From the NCBI RefSeq assembly GCF_905171775.1, contig NC_053497.1:104803157-104867156 (forward strand): 64,000 bases of DNA. Reading direction: 5' to 3'. The stretch is from Rana temporaria (lineage: Eukaryota > Chordata > Amphibia > Anura > Ranidae). Of this stretch, positions 34,925 to 47,604 are shown piece after piece. The stretch's first letter is position 1. Every line of letters starts with the position of its first letter. The notes below the pieces were generated by a model, which had not been told where the DNA came from, did not search any database, and saw only the letters and a list, made by a program, of their open reading frames with translations. Position numbers and translations under genes: made by a program.

Positions 34925-36024
34925 AGGCCGGGTTCACACCTATGCGAATTGAGTGCGGCTTAAACCGCATCCAATTTGCAGAACATTTCTAAATACATTG
35001 GGGTAGATCCACAGAGCGAGTACGCCGGCGTATCTACTGATACGCCGGCGTACTTTCAAATTTCCCGCGTCGTATCTTTAGTTTGAACCCTCAAACCAAG
35101 ATACGACGGTATCTGGGTTAGATCAGACAGGCGTATGGCTTCGTACGCCTTCGGATCGTAGGTGTAATACTTCGGCGTCCGCTGGGTGGAGTTTGCGTCG
35201 TTTTCCGCCTCGGGTATGCAAATTAGCTATTTCCGACGATCCACGAACGTACACGCGGCTGTCGCATTCTTTTACGTCGTCTCTAGTCAGTTTTTTTTCG
35301 GCGTATAGTTAAAGCTGGTGTTTTGCGGCGTATAGTTAGATTTGCCATGTTAAGTATGGCCGTCGTTCCAGCGTTTAATTTGAATTTTTTTTTTTTGCGT
35401 AAGTCGTCTGTGAATCGGGATGGACGTAACTCACGTCTATGTTAAAAAAAATTACGTCCTAGCAACGTCATTTAGCGCAATGCACGGCGGGAAATTTCTG
35501 GACGGCGCATGCGCAGTTCATTCGGCGCGGGGACGGCCCCTAATCGCCGATTTGAATTCCACCGCCAGAGATAGACTACGCCGCCGTAACTTACGGCGCA
35601 AACTCTTTAAGGATTCGATTTAAAGCCAGGTAAGGTACGGCGGCGTAGCGTATCTCTGATACGCTGCGCGGGTGCAGATCTCTGTGGATCTGCCCCATTG
35701 TTTTTAATGAGGCTGGTTCACATATGTGCGATGCATTCGCACTGCGCATTGCCGAAAAAACGTGTGCGTTTTCTAGGCATTGCAGTGCGGCTCAGGTGCA
35801 AATTCAGGCCCATTATCTTCTATGGGCACGGATCTGATTCGCAGATGTATTCAGTTCTCATCAGGATTTGTCTCATTCACCTCAATACACTTCGCCCCTC
35901 CCCCTCCCCTCTCCCAGGTCTCCAAATTCGCAGCTAAAACGGAGCTAATCTGCTGAACACTTCTCTTATCTCTCTGCAGAGATAAGAGGACTGAAATTCG
36001 CACCGCATAAGTGTGAATCCGGCC
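34925..36024. mobile_element. GGTTCACACCTATGCG MITE interrupted by MITE copy 5
   Basis: Outer ends GGCCGGGTTCACACCTATGC and GCATAAGTGTGAATCCGGCC are inverted. The palindromic MITE at 35000-35696 sits inside, flanked by ATT on both sides. Confidence 0.65.
35000..35696. mobile_element. Palindromic MITE copy 5 (GGGGTAGATCCAC)
   Basis: Ends GGGGTAGATCCACAGAG and CTCTGTGGATCTGCCCC; ATT duplication at 34997-34999 and 35697-35699. Close relative of 48825-49542. Confidence 0.75.
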
Positions 36025-36039
36025 TCAGACCGAATTTTA

Positions 36040-37790
36040 ATGGTTCTAACACCCCTTTTACACTGGGGCGTTTTTCAGGCGCTTTAGCGTTAAAAAAAAG
36101 TGCATGTAAAGCGCCTGAAAGAAGCCTAATCTGGAATCCCAATTTGAAAGCCCAGTGATTTTACACTGAGGCGCTGCGCTGGCAGGGCGTCAAAAAAAGT
36201 CCTGCAAGCAGCTTCCTTTGCAGCGCTTTAGGTGCGGTGAATACACCGCACCTAAAGCGCCCCCCTCCCATGGAAATGAATTAACAGAAGGTCAGACAAG
36301 CTTGTACCTTGGTCAGTTTACAGGGGGAAGGGCAAAACCAGACAGGATCAACCAGGTATTTTAGATGATATGGGGGGCCAAATTACACAGCACAAGCACT
36401 GTGCTGAATAATGGGAAAACTAATGCGCAAACCACACTAACTAGAGTTAGTAACTAATAATAAACTAAAAATTAGTTAGTAACTAATAATAAACTAAAAA
36501 TTAAAATTACACTAAGCAGCAGCCACGCCAATAAGTGCTCACACACTAATAGTAATTGATAAATAAGGGGGAGGGCAATGGCGCTTGCTAATAATAAAAA
36601 TAGCAAATAACTAAATGAACTTCTAAAATCCTGCTGTAGTCACAATCCAAATGTTCAAACAATAGAGCCAGAAAATTTGTGTCACTCCTGATCACTGTCA
36701 CCCACCATCAATCAACAGGATGAAAAAGGAGGGTAAACTTGAGTGATGTTGTTGAAAATATGAAACGCTTATGTGGTATAAAGGATACCACCAAATAAGT
36801 GATGATAAATAAATTAATGGGAAAAAGTGTTAAATAACTAAATAACTAATACAATGTCATCCATAACAATTAGAATAAATAAATATGAGACATGCAAATA
36901 ATTAAATGAAAGAATAAAAATATGAATAAAAAACGTGAGTCTCTGTGCACAATCCACACTCCAAAATATGTGCAAAAATAAAACGCATATCAATCCAGTG
37001 TCCAAGATAAGTCACAGCAACGTGCTTCAATCGACAATACTTTTCCAAAGTGCATATGTGTTCCAATAAAAGTGCTTGACTTCACAATAGGTCCCACAGT
37101 GCATAGCATGCAAAGCAAGTGATCCGTTTGCCCAAGCCTCTCACCTCAAGAAGGCTTGTAAAAAGCCTGTAGATCTCCAAATGCTGCTGGCTTAATAGCA
37201 AATTTGGCCTGAGATAGGAAGCTCCCGGCCAGCCCGTTTAGCCCTTGTCACACTAATCCCTCTGGTCAGTGATCCACAGATCCCCAGGCTCAAGCTCCAG
37301 CAATAAGTACACGGGTGGGATGGCTCTCAATCAAACAAATAAGAACTCCATAGTGTAAAACTGATAAAACGATTTAATATATAAAAGCAAATACACTTAC
37401 AAAATGATCGTATTCAGACAGCATGTAGCGTGTAGTTTACAATGTCTCTGCTCTCGGCTGGGAGCAAAGATGACGTCACCACCGGCTCTTCCTCCTTACG
37501 TGTTACGCGGCTGAGCACACCGCTTAATCATAGGATGGGGGGTCCACGACAGCCAGGTGTTTGTTCACCTTAATGCATAGGATTCATTAAGGTGAAAAAA
37601 ACATGAACCTTTACAACCCCTTTAAAAAAGGTGTCACTGGCATTCTTTAGATGTGTATGATCCATGAGCTAGGTTATGACTGGCTCACAATACCTGAAAA
37701 CATCTCCTGTCTGTCTCTTATCACAATGGCCTCAGATCAGTGAGTACAGAGAGATGGATTTCTCTCAAAAACAGAAATAGCGGAACTGTC
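36040..37790. repeat. Intergenic sequence with partial repeats
   Basis: Includes a partial CTTTCACACTG-type element (36050-36260, GGCGCTTTAGCG motifs), a tandem duplication of about 30 bp (ATTAGTTAGTAACTAATAAT, about 36440-36500) and AT-rich sequence with no gene. Confidence 0.4.
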
Positions 37791-38109
37791 TCACATTAAA
37801 GACATTTCGGCACATTCACACTTGTGCGACTTGTCATACGACTTTGGACATGACAAGTTGCATGATACGTCGCAGCCCATTGTTTGCAATTGTTTGCAAC
37901 GAGACCCGTTCAGATCGTGTGACTTGCAGTGATTTTGGAAAGGTGCCTGCACTACTTTGGTGCAAGTTTTGATGCAACTCAGATCAAAGTTGCACCAAAA
38001 CTCACGCTCCAAAGTCACACTGGAAATATTGTGACTTTGGAGACGTACTAATGTGAATGGAGCAGTATTTTTACACTTTTTTGGGAAAATTATTTTTATA
38101 TAGGTTTTA

Positions 38110-38650
38110 AAAAAAGACAAGTGTGCAAGCATGGTGGTGGGAGTGTCATGGTCTGGGGCTGCATGAGTGCTGCCAGGACTGGGGAGCTACAGTTCATGGA
38201 GGGAACCATGAATGCCAACATGTACTGTGACATACTGAAACAGAGCATGATCCCCCTCCCTTAAGAGACTGGGCCGCAGGGCAGTATTCCAACATGATAA
38301 CGACCCCAAACACACCTCCAAGATGACCACTGCCTTGCTAAAGAAGCTGAGGGCAAAGGTGATGGACTGGCCAAGCATGTCTCCAGACCTAAACCCTATT
38401 GAGCATCTGTGGGGTATCCTCATACAGAAGGTGGAGCGCAAGGTCTCTAACATCAACAAACTCCGTAATGTGGTCATGGAGGAGTGGCAGAGTACTCCAG
38501 TGGCAACTTGTGAAGCTCTGGTGAACTCCATGCCGAAGAGGGTTAAGGCAGTGCTGGAAAATAATGGCGGCCACACAAAATATTGACACTGGGCCCAATT
38601 TGGACATTTTCACTTTGGGGTGCACTAACTTTTATTGCCAGCGGTTTAGA
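38110..38650 (+). pseudogene. Tc1-like transposase C-terminal fragment
   Basis: Reads as the catalytic C-terminal half of a Tc1-type transposase, with VWGCMSAAR-like, MSPDLNPIEHLWG and NNGGHTKY signatures, ending in a TGA at 38584. A break near 38260 disturbs the frame, and the N-terminal half is missing. The 3' flank (TTGGGGTGCACTAACTTTTA) resembles the terminal region of such elements. Confidence 0.8.
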
Positions 38651-38948
38651 CATTAATGGCTGTGTGTTGAGTTATTTTGAGGGGACAGCAAATTTACACT
38701 GATTTTATTATACACTTTTCATGTGACGACACTGAAGAAATTACACTTTGTTACTTTGTTATGTAAAGTAGTGAGTGTACAGCTTGTGGCTTCATATATA
38801 TATATATGTATATACACTGAGCATAATTATAAATGCAACACTTTTGTGTTTGCCCCTATTTATCATGAGCTGAATGCATAGATGTACAACTTTTTCTATG
38901 TACACAAAAGGCCTATTTCTCCTAAATATTGTTCACAAATCTGTCTAA

Positions 38949-39220
38949 GCCCTGGTTCACACTGGGTACGATTTGAGATGCGATTTGACATGTCAAATCG
39001 CATCTCAAATCGGGGGCAATTGTCGGCAATGGCACTGTCCTAATCAGTGCGACGCCGCATCTGCGATTTCAAAAAGTAGTTCCTGTACTACTTTTTGCGA
39101 TTTCGGGCCGCGATTTACATTAAATTGCGGCCGAAATCGCGGGAAAATCGCAGCCGCGAAATCGCAGTAAAATCGCGCATTTTACCGCGATTTTGAATTC
39201 ACAGCAGTGTGAACCTAGGC
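38949..39220. mobile_element. Harbinger-like MITE, TAA duplication
   Basis: Ends GCCCTGGTTCACACTG and CAGTGTGAACCTAGGC; TAA at 38946-38948 and 39221-39223. Removing it and one TAA restores CTGTCTAAATCTGCG, continuous in the host element. It contains AAATCGCGG-type inverted motifs. Confidence 0.8.
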
Positions 39221-39360
39221 TAAATCTGCGTTAGTGAATACTTCTCCTTTGCCGAGATAATCTATCCACCTCACAGGTGTGGCAAATCAAGTTGCTGAGT
39301 AGACAGCATGATTATTGCACAGGTGTGCCTTGGGCTGGCCACAATAAAAGGACACTCTAA

Positions 39361-39730
39361 GGGCCCTTTCACACGGGCGGACGAACGGACCGTTTATTAC
39401 AAGTCCGTTTACGGACTTGTAATGTATCCCTATGATGCATCCGCTAACGTCCATAACGATCCGCGTCCGCAAAGTTCCGCTTTTTCAGACGGAAGAAACC
39501 CCTATTTTTCTTCCGTCTGGCGGAACGGATCGGATGAATACGGACACACGGTCCGTATTCATCCAATTCCCCATAGGGGAGAGCAGAGCAAAGACAGGGC
39601 GGTCTCTGCACAGTGTGCGGGGACCGCCCTGTCCGCCGACAGCTCAGCGGGGATTAACGGAGCAATCCCTGCTGAGCCAAACGGGCTAACGGAGCGGATC
39701 AATACGGATCCGCTCCGTGTGAAAGACCCC
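39361..39730. mobile_element. Harbinger-like MITE, TAA duplication (second)
   Basis: Ends GGGCCCTTTCACACGG and CCGTGTGAAAGACCCC; TAA at 39358-39360 and 39731-39733. Excision leaves ACTCTAAAATGTGCAG, continuous in the host. Confidence 0.8.
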
Positions 39731-39759
39731 TAAAATGTGCAGTTTTATCACACGGCACA

Positions 39760-40017
39760 ATGCCACAGATGTTGCAAGTTTTGAGGGAGCGTGCAATTGG
39801 CATGTTGACTGCACGAATGTCCACCAGTGCTGTTGCCCTTGAATTAAATGTTAATTTCTCTATCATAAGCCGTTTTCAAAGGCATTTCAGAGAATTTGGC
39901 AGTACATCCAACCAGCCTCCCAACCGCAGACCAGGACCTCCACATCCAACATCTTCACATCCAAGATCATCCGAGACCAGCCACCCGGACAGCTGCTGCA
40001 ACAATCGGTTTGCATAA
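39760..40017 (+). pseudogene. Tc1-like transposase N-terminal HTH fragment
   Basis: 85 codons from ATG; MPQMLQVLRERAIGMLTARM and SIISRFQRHFREFGST match the helix-turn-helix DNA-binding start of Tc1/IS630-type transposases. The C-terminal tail loses similarity and stops early; the catalytic domain is absent. Confidence 0.7.
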
Positions 40018-40100
40018 CCAAAGACTGTATTTCAAAGAAGCAATATGTATAGTTTTCAAATAAATGTTTTTTTGTTTTGTTTTGTTTTTTTAATGCTTAA

Positions 40101-40513
40101 AGAGGAGTTCCACCTAAAAATGGAACTTCCTCTTAATCCACTCCTCGCCCCCTTACATGCCACATTTGGCATGTAATTTTTTTTGGGGGGGGAGTGGGGG
40201 CTTCAGGAGAAGGGGACTTCCTGTCCCACTTCCTCCTTCCGCCGAGGGGCTGGAAAGGCGATTAGCTTAATTGCCTTTTGACAGCCCCTCCCTTTAGGCG
40301 AGCGCCTGTCCAATCGGATGGCGCCGCGCCGCTCGCGCATGCGCAGTGGGTGCCCGGCCGTGAAGCCGAAAGCTGTCACTGCCGGGTGCCCACACTAGAA
40401 ATGAAGACGCTGGAGCCGTGGAGCAGGTAAGTGTCTGTTTATTAAAAGCCAGCAGCTACACTTTTTGTAGCTGCTGACTTTTAATAAACTTAAAAAATGG
40501 GTGGAAAACCCCT
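40101..40513. mobile_element. TTAA-flanked MITE
   Basis: Left AGAGGAGTTCCACC, right GGTGGAAAACCCCT, TTAA at 40097-40100 and 40514-40517. An internal hairpin AAAAGCCAGCAGCTAC lies near the right end. Confidence 0.65.
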
Positions 40514-40808
40514 TTAATGAGAGGCAGACATTTATAGTCTGCTCCAATGTAAGGCAAAAAAAAAAAGTATTTTGGCTTCTTATAGGTTCAGGCAGGCCCT
40601 CAAAGGATCAGGCAGACCTGCACTATTTTCATTGGAAAAAAGTTGGAAGCTGGCTCTTTTGATCAGCAAAGCAGTTGATGGTCACTATACACGGAACAAT
40701 GTGGCTTTTTCTATAATGTCAATTTATAAATATAAACCCTCATCTCATAAATGTCAATAAATAAAAACTGCACAATAATATTCCCAAACCACAAAAATGT
40801 AAACACAT

Positions 40809-41548
40809 GGGCCCGGATTCAGAAACGAGTTACGATGGCGTATCTCCTGATACGCCGTCATAACTCTGATTATGCAGGGTTGTATCTATGCGCCTGATTC
40901 TTAGAATCAGTTACGCATAGATTTCCCTAAGATCCGACCGGCGTAAGTCTCTTACGGCGTCGTATCTTAGTTGCATATTTACGCTGGACGCTAGGTGGCG
41001 CTTCCGTATATTTACGCATAGAATATGTAAATTAGGTAGATACGCCGATTCAGAAACGTGCGTGCGGCGCATTTTTTTTTACGTCGTTTACGTAAGGTTT
41101 TTTCCGGCGTATAGTTACCCCTGCTATATGAGGCGTACGCAATGTTAAGTATTGACGTCGGGCCAGCGTAAATTTTTTTACATTTTACGTCGTTTGCGTA
41201 AGTCATTAGAGAATAGGGTTTTGCGTAAGTTACGTTCACGTCAAAAGCATTAACTATTTGTGGCGTAATTTGGAGCATGCGCACTGGGATCCGTTCACGG
41301 ACGGCGCATGCGCCGTTAAATAAAAATGTCATTTAGGTGGGGTCACACTAAATTTACATAAAACACGCCCACATCTTCCAATTTTGAATTAGGCGGGCTT
41401 ACGCCGGACCTTATACGCTACGCCGCCGTAACTTCGGGCGCATAATCTTTCTGCATACCATACTCGCCTCACAAAGTTACGGCGGCGTAGCGTATAGGAG
41501 ATACGCTACGCCCGCCTAAAGATACACATTTGTATCTGAATCTGGCCC
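40809..41548. mobile_element. Palindromic MITE copy 6
   Basis: Left GGGCCCGGATTCAGAAACG, right GTATCTGAATCTGGCCC. Internal architecture as in copies 1-5. No clear target duplication remains. Confidence 0.65.
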
Positions 41549-42164
41549 AAGATTTCCAGATGAACCAGGAAATGTCTAGTAATATAAAGAAGAGCAAACA
41601 AAGGGTTAGTGGCTTCCCGTAAGGGGATTGCATTCAGAGGAGTGGGCGTTTGGTATCAGACCTGTTTGCTCAGCTACTTATTGCACAATAGCTGTTTGTT
41701 CATTTTGTTTTAACAGATTAACCAACTACCCAGATGTAAATTTGTAAATTCCTAATGAACGGCATTTAATGACAACTAAAGCCCTACTGTTCTTTTTTAA
41801 ACCTACCCAAAGCGGCTGATCTCCTGCAGACTCTTTACAGCCATTTCATGTCTACCTGCAATCCAGCAATGGCTGCATGGCTTTTCTCAGGGTTGATTTG
41901 ACAACAGTAGACCATGCCTGTATAATCACCGTACTATGTATAGAAACATTTACTTTTAGGCTGGGTTCACAAATATGCGATTATGGTGTGGGTTAAGAGC
42001 TGGGAATTGACCTCTTCTGTTACAGATCACATTACTTTCATGTAGCACTACCCCAGAAGGAGCTGCTGGTTTGTTGTGGGTGGCACGTTACCTCTATCTT
42101 CCCGCCGTCTAGGGTACTGGATGAGAGCTGTAATAAAGCGCAGAGCGGCGAGCACAGTATTCAC

Positions 42165-43333
42165 AAAGGAAATGCTCCCAACGTTGCTCCGGCGTAACGT
42201 AAATTCCTAGGCGTAAGCCGGCCTAATTCAAAGTAGGTGGAAGTGGGTGTGATCCATTTAAATGAACCGTGACCCCATGCAAATGATGGGCCGAACGAAC
42301 GGCGCATGCGCCGTCCCGTGGACGCTTCCCAATGCGCATGCTCAGAATCACGTCGGAACGAACGCCTAAGATACGTTGAATCACTGCCTACGACGTGAAC
42401 GTAAACCTACACCCAGCCCTATTCACGTACTTCGCAAACGACGTAAAATACGACGGCTGTGTTCCCTGGTGCATTGATGCTGCTGACTTACACCTGCTTT
42501 ATGAGGCATAACTTTACGCCGGACGTACGACTTACGTAAACTGCATATATTACTGGGTCGGGCGCAAGTACGTTCGTTAATCGGCGTATCTCAGTCATTT
42601 GCATATTCGAAGCGTAAATCAATGGGAGCACCCCTTGCGGCCAGCATAAATATGCGCCCACGATACGACGGCGTAGGAAACTTACGTCGGTCGGATGAAG
42701 CTTAAAGCAGTGGTTCACCCTGCAGAACAACATTGTAGCATACAATTCGGCATTGTAGCGCGAGCTACAGTATGCCGGTCTTAATTTTTTTATCGCCGTA
42801 CTCAGTGTAATCGTACATAGTAGATTCTGACTGCCTGCGGGGAATGGGCGTTCCTTTCAAGAGGGAGGGTGATTGACGGCCGGCTCTGGCTCGTCACGCT
42901 CCCCGAAGACAGCCGGAGTAGGTCTCGGCTCTTCACGGCGCCTGCGCACAGACTATGCGCAGGCGCCGTGAAGAGCCAAGCCTATTTCGGCTATTTCCGG
43001 AGAAGCGTGACGCGCCAGAGCCGGCCGTCAATCACCTTCCGTCTGGATTGGAACGCCCATTCCCCGTGGGCAGTCGGAATCTACGATGTACGATTACACT
43101 GTGAGTACGGCGATAAAAAAATTAAGACCGGCATACTGTAGCTCGCGCTACAATGCCGAATTTTAGGCTAGAAGAAAAAAAAAAATTTTTTTATTTTATA
43201 GGGTGAACCCCCGCTTTAATTTCAGGCGTATCTTGCTTTCAAAGTCAGGCGCATAGATACGACGGCACATCTGTGCACTTACGCGGCGTATCTCGAGATA
43301 CGTCGGCATATGTGCTACGTGAATCCGTGCCAA
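42165..43333. mobile_element. Palindromic MITE copy 7 with nested TTAA element
   Basis: CGGCGTAACG (left) to TACGTGAATCCGTGCC (right) matches the MITE family, but the left end is lost. A TTAA-flanked element at 42706-43215 (ends AGCAGTGGTTCACCC and GGGTGAACCCCCGCT) splits it and carries GGCGCCTGCGCA inverted arms. Confidence 0.6.
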
Positions 43334-43389
43334 TGTCTTTCAATGTATTTTCTGTGCTTTTTTTACCCAACAGGGTAAATATGGTAAAT

Positions 43390-44010
43390 AGTAGAAAGGT
43401 GAAGGGATAGAAGAAATGGAAGGTGACAGATTCAGGTGTAACTGGTTTCCTGGAAACAGTCCTGCTTCCAACGACAACTTTCCTTGGGGGATACCAGCCT
43501 CGTGCTCGGTATCCCCCAGACAGGTTCTCCATCGATCAGCTTCCTCCCACGGGAAGGACAGCCCAGGACCACTTGCAAATTGCAGACACAGTCTACCTAC
43601 TGAGTCTACGAGGTAGATTAATGCTCCGGACCAACGTGGTCCCGGAGCCAGGAACACTGCACACACACACACCCCGGCCAGGAGGGCCAAACACGGGGGT
43701 GGTGAAACGACTGCTCAGGTGGATGGCGGCAAGGCGAAGAAGCCCAACCAATGGCATCTGTCCCCTAAATACCTCTCCCCAGCATGCACAGAGAGGTGAT
43801 CAACCCTCCTGATTGGCTGCCGAAGAGAAGTATCCACACGACCCTGACTCCACTGCTGCCACCTGCTGTCTGGGGGTGCCTGAAAGTCCCCAGACAGTAA
43901 GCATGGACACACAGTACAGCCAAAGCTGGAACAGAGGCCTTAAATTTAGCCAATTAAACATGGTCAGAGGCAACTAACTCTCTGACCCCCTACTAAATTT
44001 ACAGCACCAC
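43390..44010. other. Intergenic, unclassified
   Basis: A moderately GC-rich block with an inverted GGTATCCCC/GGGGATACC pair near 43480-43515 and a short CA run. Probably repeat-derived; not recognised. Confidence 0.3.
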
Positions 44011-44556
44011 CTGCCATTAAAGTAGCCATGCGCTACATTCATAAAGTAACTAAACAGCTCTTACTGGCGTACAAGATCCTAAATTACCTGGACTGCATGT
44101 GGTCTGAACCAGCCCTTAACAAAAATGTTGGTAACAGTGGAACCAATCAAATCCAGAACAACATCAGATTGTGTATATCAAACAATTGTGCAACTCAAAC
44201 AGATCCCTCCAGATAACTGTTTTGCTCCTAATAAATTGGAGCTAAACTGGACTTTTTCAAAAATAGCAGGGAGGAGCTGAAATGCTAAAAAATTGGTTAA
44301 TCCACCCAAAACTGGTATCTCAGTTACAGATGAGAAAGGTCATCATATTCTTGGGAACTCCAGCAGCAACATTTCCCCACCATATCTATTGATGCAAATT
44401 CTACCCACTGCTGGCTGTTCACACTCTTCCTATTGCTTTACCCAAATTATAAAATAAAACAACTATAGGCTTCAGGGGTATGAAAGTGCACTTTCTCTTT
44501 AAGAAACCATTAGGCGTACAAAAGCCCAACTCCAGACAAATGGTCCATCTGAAACT

Positions 44557-44998
44557 TAGGCCTCGTACACACGGACGGACTGTCCGAGGAAAACGTTTTC
44601 ATCGGATATGTCCGCTAGGAGATTTCTGTCTGATGGTTGTACACACCATCAAACAGAAATCCGCGCGGACACGATACGCGGTGATGTGGCCGCGACGATG
44701 ACGTGCGCGGCCCTGGAAGGTCAATGCTTCCACGCATGCGTCGAATCACTTCGACGCATGCGAGGGCTTTCGTCCGAGCGGACATGTCCGGTGAGTCTGT
44801 ACAGAAGACCGAACATGTCCGACGGACAGGCTTCCAGCGGACATGTTTCTTAGCATGCTAAGAAACATTTGTCCGCTGGAAACCTGTCCGATCCGCCGGA
44901 AAATTGTCCAGTCGGCCGTACAGATGACCGAACATGTCCGCTGAAACTGGTCTGCGGACCAGTTTCAGCAGACATGTTTGGTCGTGTGTACGGGGCCT
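44557..44998. mobile_element. Palindromic MITE (GGCCTCGTACACACGG)
   Basis: Left GGCCTCGTACACACGGACGG, right GTCGTGTGTACGGGGCC. Internal inverted CGCATGCGTCGAA. It is the nearest recognised element upstream of C5 exon 1. Confidence 0.6.
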
Positions 44999-45439
44999 AA
45001 AACAAATTAAACAAATTAAACCTGAACCATCTACTAAATGCAGAAATATCACTCTTTGGTGAAGTGGCTTTTTCACACTTGTACTACGGTAACTTGTTTT
45101 TGTTTTTTGCACCAAGGTTTGGAATATAAAGACACACTGTGTTTTCTTGGCTGAGGATGAAGGCGTCAAGGAGGATGGTAAGATCTTTCTTCACTCTAAA
45201 GAAAGACAAACAGAATATACTGTCCAATGCTATCAATCAATGAAGTGGCAAACAAAGAGGCTGGCTTTAACCTGGTCAGGCAAACATGAGCTTGAGGGCA
45301 AAGTATCAGTATAGGAAGGCCAGTGTAACAGAGGAGCTGGACAGTGTGACAACCAACAGGCATCTGCTCCACCCTACACCTGGAATTATAGGAATTATAG
45401 TTCTCTCATGTTGAAATTTTGCTGGTCTTATCTCCGTCC

Positions 45440-45507
45440 ATGATGATTCTACTACAAATCGCTTTGCTCATCGCTGTGTGTGGAAGGAGCCAAAGCCAAG
45501 AGCAAAC
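45440..45507 (+). CDS. C5: Complement C5, exon 1 (signal peptide)
   Basis: Two adjacent ATGs; the first (45440) is taken as start. It encodes MMILLQIALLIAVCGRSQSQ then EQ and AC of a split threonine codon, ending at donor GTAAGG. The N-terminus is a typical secretory signal, and the exon ends in QEQT as in human C5, where the mature chain also begins just after this point. C5 is a secreted plasma protein, cleaved to C5a and to C5b, which starts the membrane attack complex. The 5' UTR and promoter are not resolved; there is no clear TATA box. Confidence 0.88.
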
Positions 45508-45998
45508 GTAAGGCAAAATTCCACCTTAAATTGTTACAGTCTTATTGTTCAGGGCCCACATTTTCAGTGTATGTGTAGCTGTAGCCATAGCAGACCCATA
45601 GATGAGGGGTATCTACCCATCTGTCATAGGTAGCTGCAAGATTCATAGGTGAGGGGTATCTGCACATATTGTTAGAAATATAGACTCATCAGTTACTAGT
45701 ATCCAGGGGCGGACTGACAACTCATGGGGCCCCCGGGCAATAGGAGATTATGGGGCCCCCGGGCAATAGGAGATTATGGGGCCACCAGGCAATAGATTAT
45801 GGGGCCACACAGTATACACACACACACACACACATTTTTTCTATTGAAAAGCCTGTGGCGTGCAAAACACAACCCAAAAACTCCACCCGGTGTAGAAAAA
45901 ATGTTCACACACATAAAGAGTGTAATCACAAAAACGTGGAAACGGGTGCTGCGTCAAACGGCCCTCCTCACGAAGGGCCTGACCCTGATCCCCCGGGG
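45508..45998. repeat. C5 intron 1 start with truncated hAT-like repeat
   Basis: CAGGGGCGGACTGACAACTC at 45704 matches the end of the hAT at 20578-20875. It is followed by about two tandem copies of a unit containing GGGCAATAGGAGATTATGGG and a CA microsatellite (about 45813-45833). The other end is absent. Confidence 0.5.
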
Positions 45999-46334
45999 CG
46001 TTAGACTCCAGACGGGGACTAGAGTAAACAGTGGTCCATGCAGCCAAAGCCGACAGACACAACTTCCTTGGAGGGTCTGCCGAAACAGAACCTTCCCAGG
46101 TGGGACTCCCCCGAAGGGAGACCCCATGAGAGCAGGCGAACTAAGCCAGAAGGCCATGTTCACCCACTCCCAAGACTTTCAGGGCTGGCCCGAGGACCGG
46201 CACCCTAATCATCACACACAAGGTGTACAAACGTGCACCAACAAAAAAAGACATAAAAGTGACAACACAGGGATAAAATAAAAAAGAAAGTGGGGAGAAG
46301 GAAGGTGGGAGATGTGAGTAGAAAGTGACCATCG

Positions 46335-47022
46335 TGCAATATGATGGCCAGAGGCGCATTGCGGGTGGTATTACCGCTGTTTCCCATTGTTTTAAATGGG
46401 AAGAAGCGGTGAAGGAGCGGGATACTCACCGCTCCAAAGATGCTGCTTGCCCTCGGGCTTTCACATTGAGAATGCTGGGCAGGAGTTTTTCAGGCGGTAT
46501 TTAGGCGCTATTTTTAGAGATATACCGCCTGAAAAACTCCTCAGTGTGAAAGGGGCCTAAGGAGGAGACTTACTAAAATGGGGGCACAAAGACTCTGGTG
46601 CAGCTGTGCATAGTAACCAATCAACTTCTAGGTTTAAGGCCCATTCACTTTAGCGCGTCTCCAAAATCCGACTTTACATTCTCTGTACCAAAGTCAAAGT
46701 CGCACTAGTTTTATGCCCCGTACACATGTGCGGGATTTCCGACGGGAAAAGTTCCGGCCGGTTTTCCCGACAGGAAAACTGCGATGGAGCTTTGGCCGGG
46801 GATCCGGGCCGTGTGTATGCTCCATCGCAGTTTTTCCCATAGGTAAACTGCCAAAAACCATCAGGCAAAAGTTTGCCGGTTCTCTTTTTTTGTCCGTTGG
46901 TTTTTGACCAGTTTTCCCATTGAAAAAACTGCGAGGAGCATACACACAGCCGGGATTCCCGATCAAAAGCTCTCCTCACAGTTTTCCCGTCTGGAAAACT
47001 GATTGTGTGTACGAGACATTAG
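46335..47022. mobile_element. Two partial palindromic MITEs
   Basis: 46335-46560 matches the right two-thirds of the Harbinger-like MITE at 31947-32348. 46711-47022 has inverted ends GCCCCGTACACATGTGCGGG and TTGTGTGTACGAGACA, with inner arms CATCGCAGTTTTTCCCAT against GAAAACTGCGATGGAGC. Confidence 0.55.
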
Positions 47023-47604
47023 CCTCAAGTCCCCCCATCTGTGCTTTACAGTGATTCCCTGCTTGGTGGCTCTTGACAGTAGGTGGCTCTTCAGTGTGGC
47101 CACTTCAGTGCGAATACATGGAAATGCTTCCACACAGTGATAGCCAGGCTCAGAAATATTCGCAATTATACTTTTCCTGCATACTAGGCTATTTTTTTTA
47201 TCTTTTATTGACTCCTATCGCTGATATCTGTGCATGCCAAATTAGGCTTACGAAACTGGATTCAATTTTTTTTTTTTAATTGTAAATGCTGATTTTCTGT
47301 AACTTAAAAATTGGGGCAAGAATAAGCTGCCATCTGATCTATTGAAAAATTGTTGGTACAATACTATTGGTCATAACTGAAAATTTTTAATAATTGTATT
47401 CAATGACTGCAATGCTAGTCCTGCCCTGATGATTTGCCCAGGCAGGAGCAGCCTTTGAAAAAACAGTTTAGGTTAAAATGAATGTGGGCAGTGCTTGTTT
47501 TGAGACCCGTCCTCCCAGCTGACTTGGTACATAATGCCACTCCCGGCTGTTTGGATTGTGTGCAATGTGGTAACCAGTATAATTTTTATGGGCTACTTTA
47601 AGCA

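Larger units (their letters stand above)
38812..40016 (+). mobile_element. Tc1-like element with two MITE insertions
   Basis: The left end is near ATACACTGAGCATAATTATA. Its sequence resumes at 39224 and again at 39734, interrupted by elements at 38949-39220 and 39361-39730, both flanked by TAA. The transposase start is at 39760; the frame becomes unlike a transposase after about 39960 and no 3' end is present. Confidence 0.75.

Noticed and set aside
45799..46281. 160-codon frame after C5 exon 1
   Set aside because: Begins in a CA microsatellite next to a truncated hAT repeat; composition and lack of homology argue against a gene.
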